Part shown: positions 5,339-6,240 of the stretch, in pieces
How positions within the stretch are numbered: the first letter of the stretch is position 1
Layout: each line of letters opens with the position of its first letter
Origin: Candidatus Eiseniibacteriota bacterium
GTDB taxonomy: Bacteria; Eisenbacteria; RBG-16-71-46; JAGVPR01
Reading direction: 5' to 3'
Assembly (NCBI GenBank): GCA_020052115.1
Contig: JAGVPR010000114.1
Coordinates: forward strand, 1 to 6,240
Length of the DNA stretch: 6,240 bases
Translations under genes and position numbers: made by a program
Notes under the pieces: generated by a model
What the model saw: the letters and a program-made list of their open reading frames with translations, nothing else
The model's database searches: none
Told to the model about the DNA's origin: nothing

Positions 5339-6052
5339 TCATCCCAGCCGGACCAGCTTCTTGAGATCCGCCGCTTCGGCCGCGGAGAGCGCGCGGGTCT
5401 CCCCCGGCGCGAGATCGCCGAGGCTCAGCGTTCCGAAGCGAATCCTCACGAGCCGCGTTACCTGGTGACCGACTGATTCGAGCATCCGGCGCACCTCACG
5501 CTTCTTCCCCTCGCGCAGCGTGATTTCGAGTTCGCTGCCTCCGGGTGAGAGCAGGGTCACGTCCGCCGGGGCCGCCGGCCCATCCTCCAGCACCACTCCC
5601 TCCCGCAGCCGGTCGAGCGCGCGCTCGGACGGTCGCCCGTCCACCGTCACGCGGTACGTGCGCGGCACCTGGTAGCGCGGGTGCGTCAGCCGGAATCCGA
5701 GGCGGCCGTCGTCGGTGAAGAGCAGGAGCCCTTCGGAGTCCGCGTCGAGCCTTCCGACCGGGAAGAGGCGCGGGCCGCCGGGGGGAAGGAGATCGCGCAC
5801 CGTCGAGCGGCCGTGGGGGTCGCTCATCGTCGTGAGCACGCCGGGGGGCTTGTGAAGCGCGAGGTAGGTGAACACGCGGGGCGGGCGCACGGGCCGTCCG
5901 TCCACCTCGATCTCGTCGCGGCGGGGCTCGACGATTGTGGAGAGGTCGGTCGTGACAAGGCCATTCACGCGGACGCGCCCCTCGACGATCCACAGCTCGG
6001 CCGCGCGCCTCGAGGCGAGGCCGCAGAGCGCGAGGAATCGATTGAGCCGCAT
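5339..6052 (-). CDS. rluB: 23S rRNA pseudouridine synthase, RluB type (RsuA/RluB family)
   Basis: This enzyme isomerises a uridine in 23S rRNA (position 2605 in E. coli numbering for RluB) to pseudouridine during ribosome assembly in the cytoplasm. The 237-residue product starts with an S4 RNA-binding domain (about 1-47: MRLNRFLALCGLASRR, EGRVRVNG). The catalytic domain follows: LHKPPGVLTT (66-75), GRLDADSEGLLLFTDDG (100-116) with catalytic Asp103, LTHPRYQVPRTY (122-133), and REGKKREVRRML (180-191), the RluB-like 'HEGRNRQVRRM' motif. The full domain set is intact and the length is normal for short RluB proteins. The closely related RsuA and RluE/F enzymes are the alternatives, but DPHGRSTVRDLLP (78-90) favours RluB. 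The start at 6052 has GAGGGG 5 bases upstream, overlapping the stop codon of a possible small ORF. It appears unrelated to the metal locus. Confidence 0.93.
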   Translation of the reverse strand: MRLNRFLALCGLASRRAAELWIVEGRVRVNGLVTTDLSTIVEPRRDEIEVDGRPVRPPRVFTYLALHKPPGVLTTMSDPHGRSTVRDLLPPGGPRLFPVGRLDADSEGLLLFTDDGRLGFRLTHPRYQVPRTYRVTVDGRPSERALDRLREGVVLEDGPAAPADVTLLSPGGSELEITLREGKKREVRRMLESVGHQVTRLVRIRFGTLSLGDLAPGETRALSAAEAADLKKLVRLG

Positions 6053-6061
6053 GCGAACCCC

Positions 6062-6184
6062 TCAGAGGGGCGCGGATCGGGAAGGGGAGTCGGCGCGAAG
6101 CTGCACGACCGCGTCGCCGAACGCGATCCTGAGCCCGTGTGAGAAGGTCCAGGAGATGATCTCTTCGGTGCTGGCGATTGGCAT
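6062..6184 (-). CDS. possible 40-residue hypothetical ORF upstream of rluB
   Basis: An ATG at 6184 opens a 40-codon frame ending in a TGA (6062-6064) only 9 bases before the rluB start, and that TGA overlaps the rluB ribosome site, an arrangement typical of coupled genes. GGAG lies about 10 bases upstream of the ATG. The product contains an amphipathic EEIISWTFSHGLRIAF stretch and then a Ser/Pro/Arg-rich tail. I do not recognise it. The frame is also open from 6184 to the window edge, so it may be the end of a larger gene, a remnant, or chance. Confidence 0.25.
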   Translation of the reverse strand: MPIASTEEIISWTFSHGLRIAFGDAVVQLRADSPSRSAPL

Positions 6185-6240
6185 CGGCGGCCGGCTCCAC
6201 GGGCGCCGCAAGGCGCGCGGCGTGCGTGCGCGGTGAACCC

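Overview
The window is strongly G+C-rich (about two thirds by eye), densely coded, with short gaps and good Shine-Dalgarno sites. A beta-barrel outer-membrane protein with a signal peptide and an outer-membrane-type lipoprotein point to a diderm (Gram-negative-type) bacterium. I cannot place it further from sequence alone. High-GC lineages such as Myxococcota, Gemmatimonadota or Candidatus Eisenbacteria would fit, but that is a guess.

Layout. Most of the window (4472 down to 1) is one minus-strand gene series, read in this order: a small membrane-anchored protein with HHH and CxxC motifs (4472-4131); a porin-like outer-membrane protein (4007-2889); a periplasmic Zn/Mn-type substrate-binding protein (2874-1927); an ABC-3 family metal permease (1917-1060); and a winged-helix HTH_42/AlkZ-like protein whose 3' end leaves the window (990-1). 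The gaps are 123, 14, 9 and 69 bases. On the plus strand, divergent from this series, is a lipoprotein with two tandem Ig-like (BIG2-like) domains (4655-5317). It converges on a minus-strand RluB-type 23S rRNA pseudouridine synthase (6052-5339). A possible 40-codon ORF sits just upstream of that synthase at the right edge.

How the genes fit together. The four genes from 4472 to 1060 read as a transition-metal (most likely zinc) acquisition locus spanning the envelope: outer-membrane entry, periplasmic capture and inner-membrane permease. The small His/Cys protein leads it. No ABC ATPase (ZnuC type) lies in the window, so the transporter must get its ATPase from outside it. Between the metal locus and the lipoprotein, two convincing sigma70-like promoters lie back to back with -35 boxes only 12 bases apart, forming an inverted repeat.

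Most worth a second look: the metal locus without an adjacent ATPase; the His/Cys leader protein; the histidine-containing C-terminal tail of the outer-membrane protein; a substrate-binding protein that lacks the usual C-terminal Asp ligand; and an AlkZ-like protein that seems to lack the catalytic Q-x-Q motif. I found no mobile element, CRISPR array, tRNA or rRNA.
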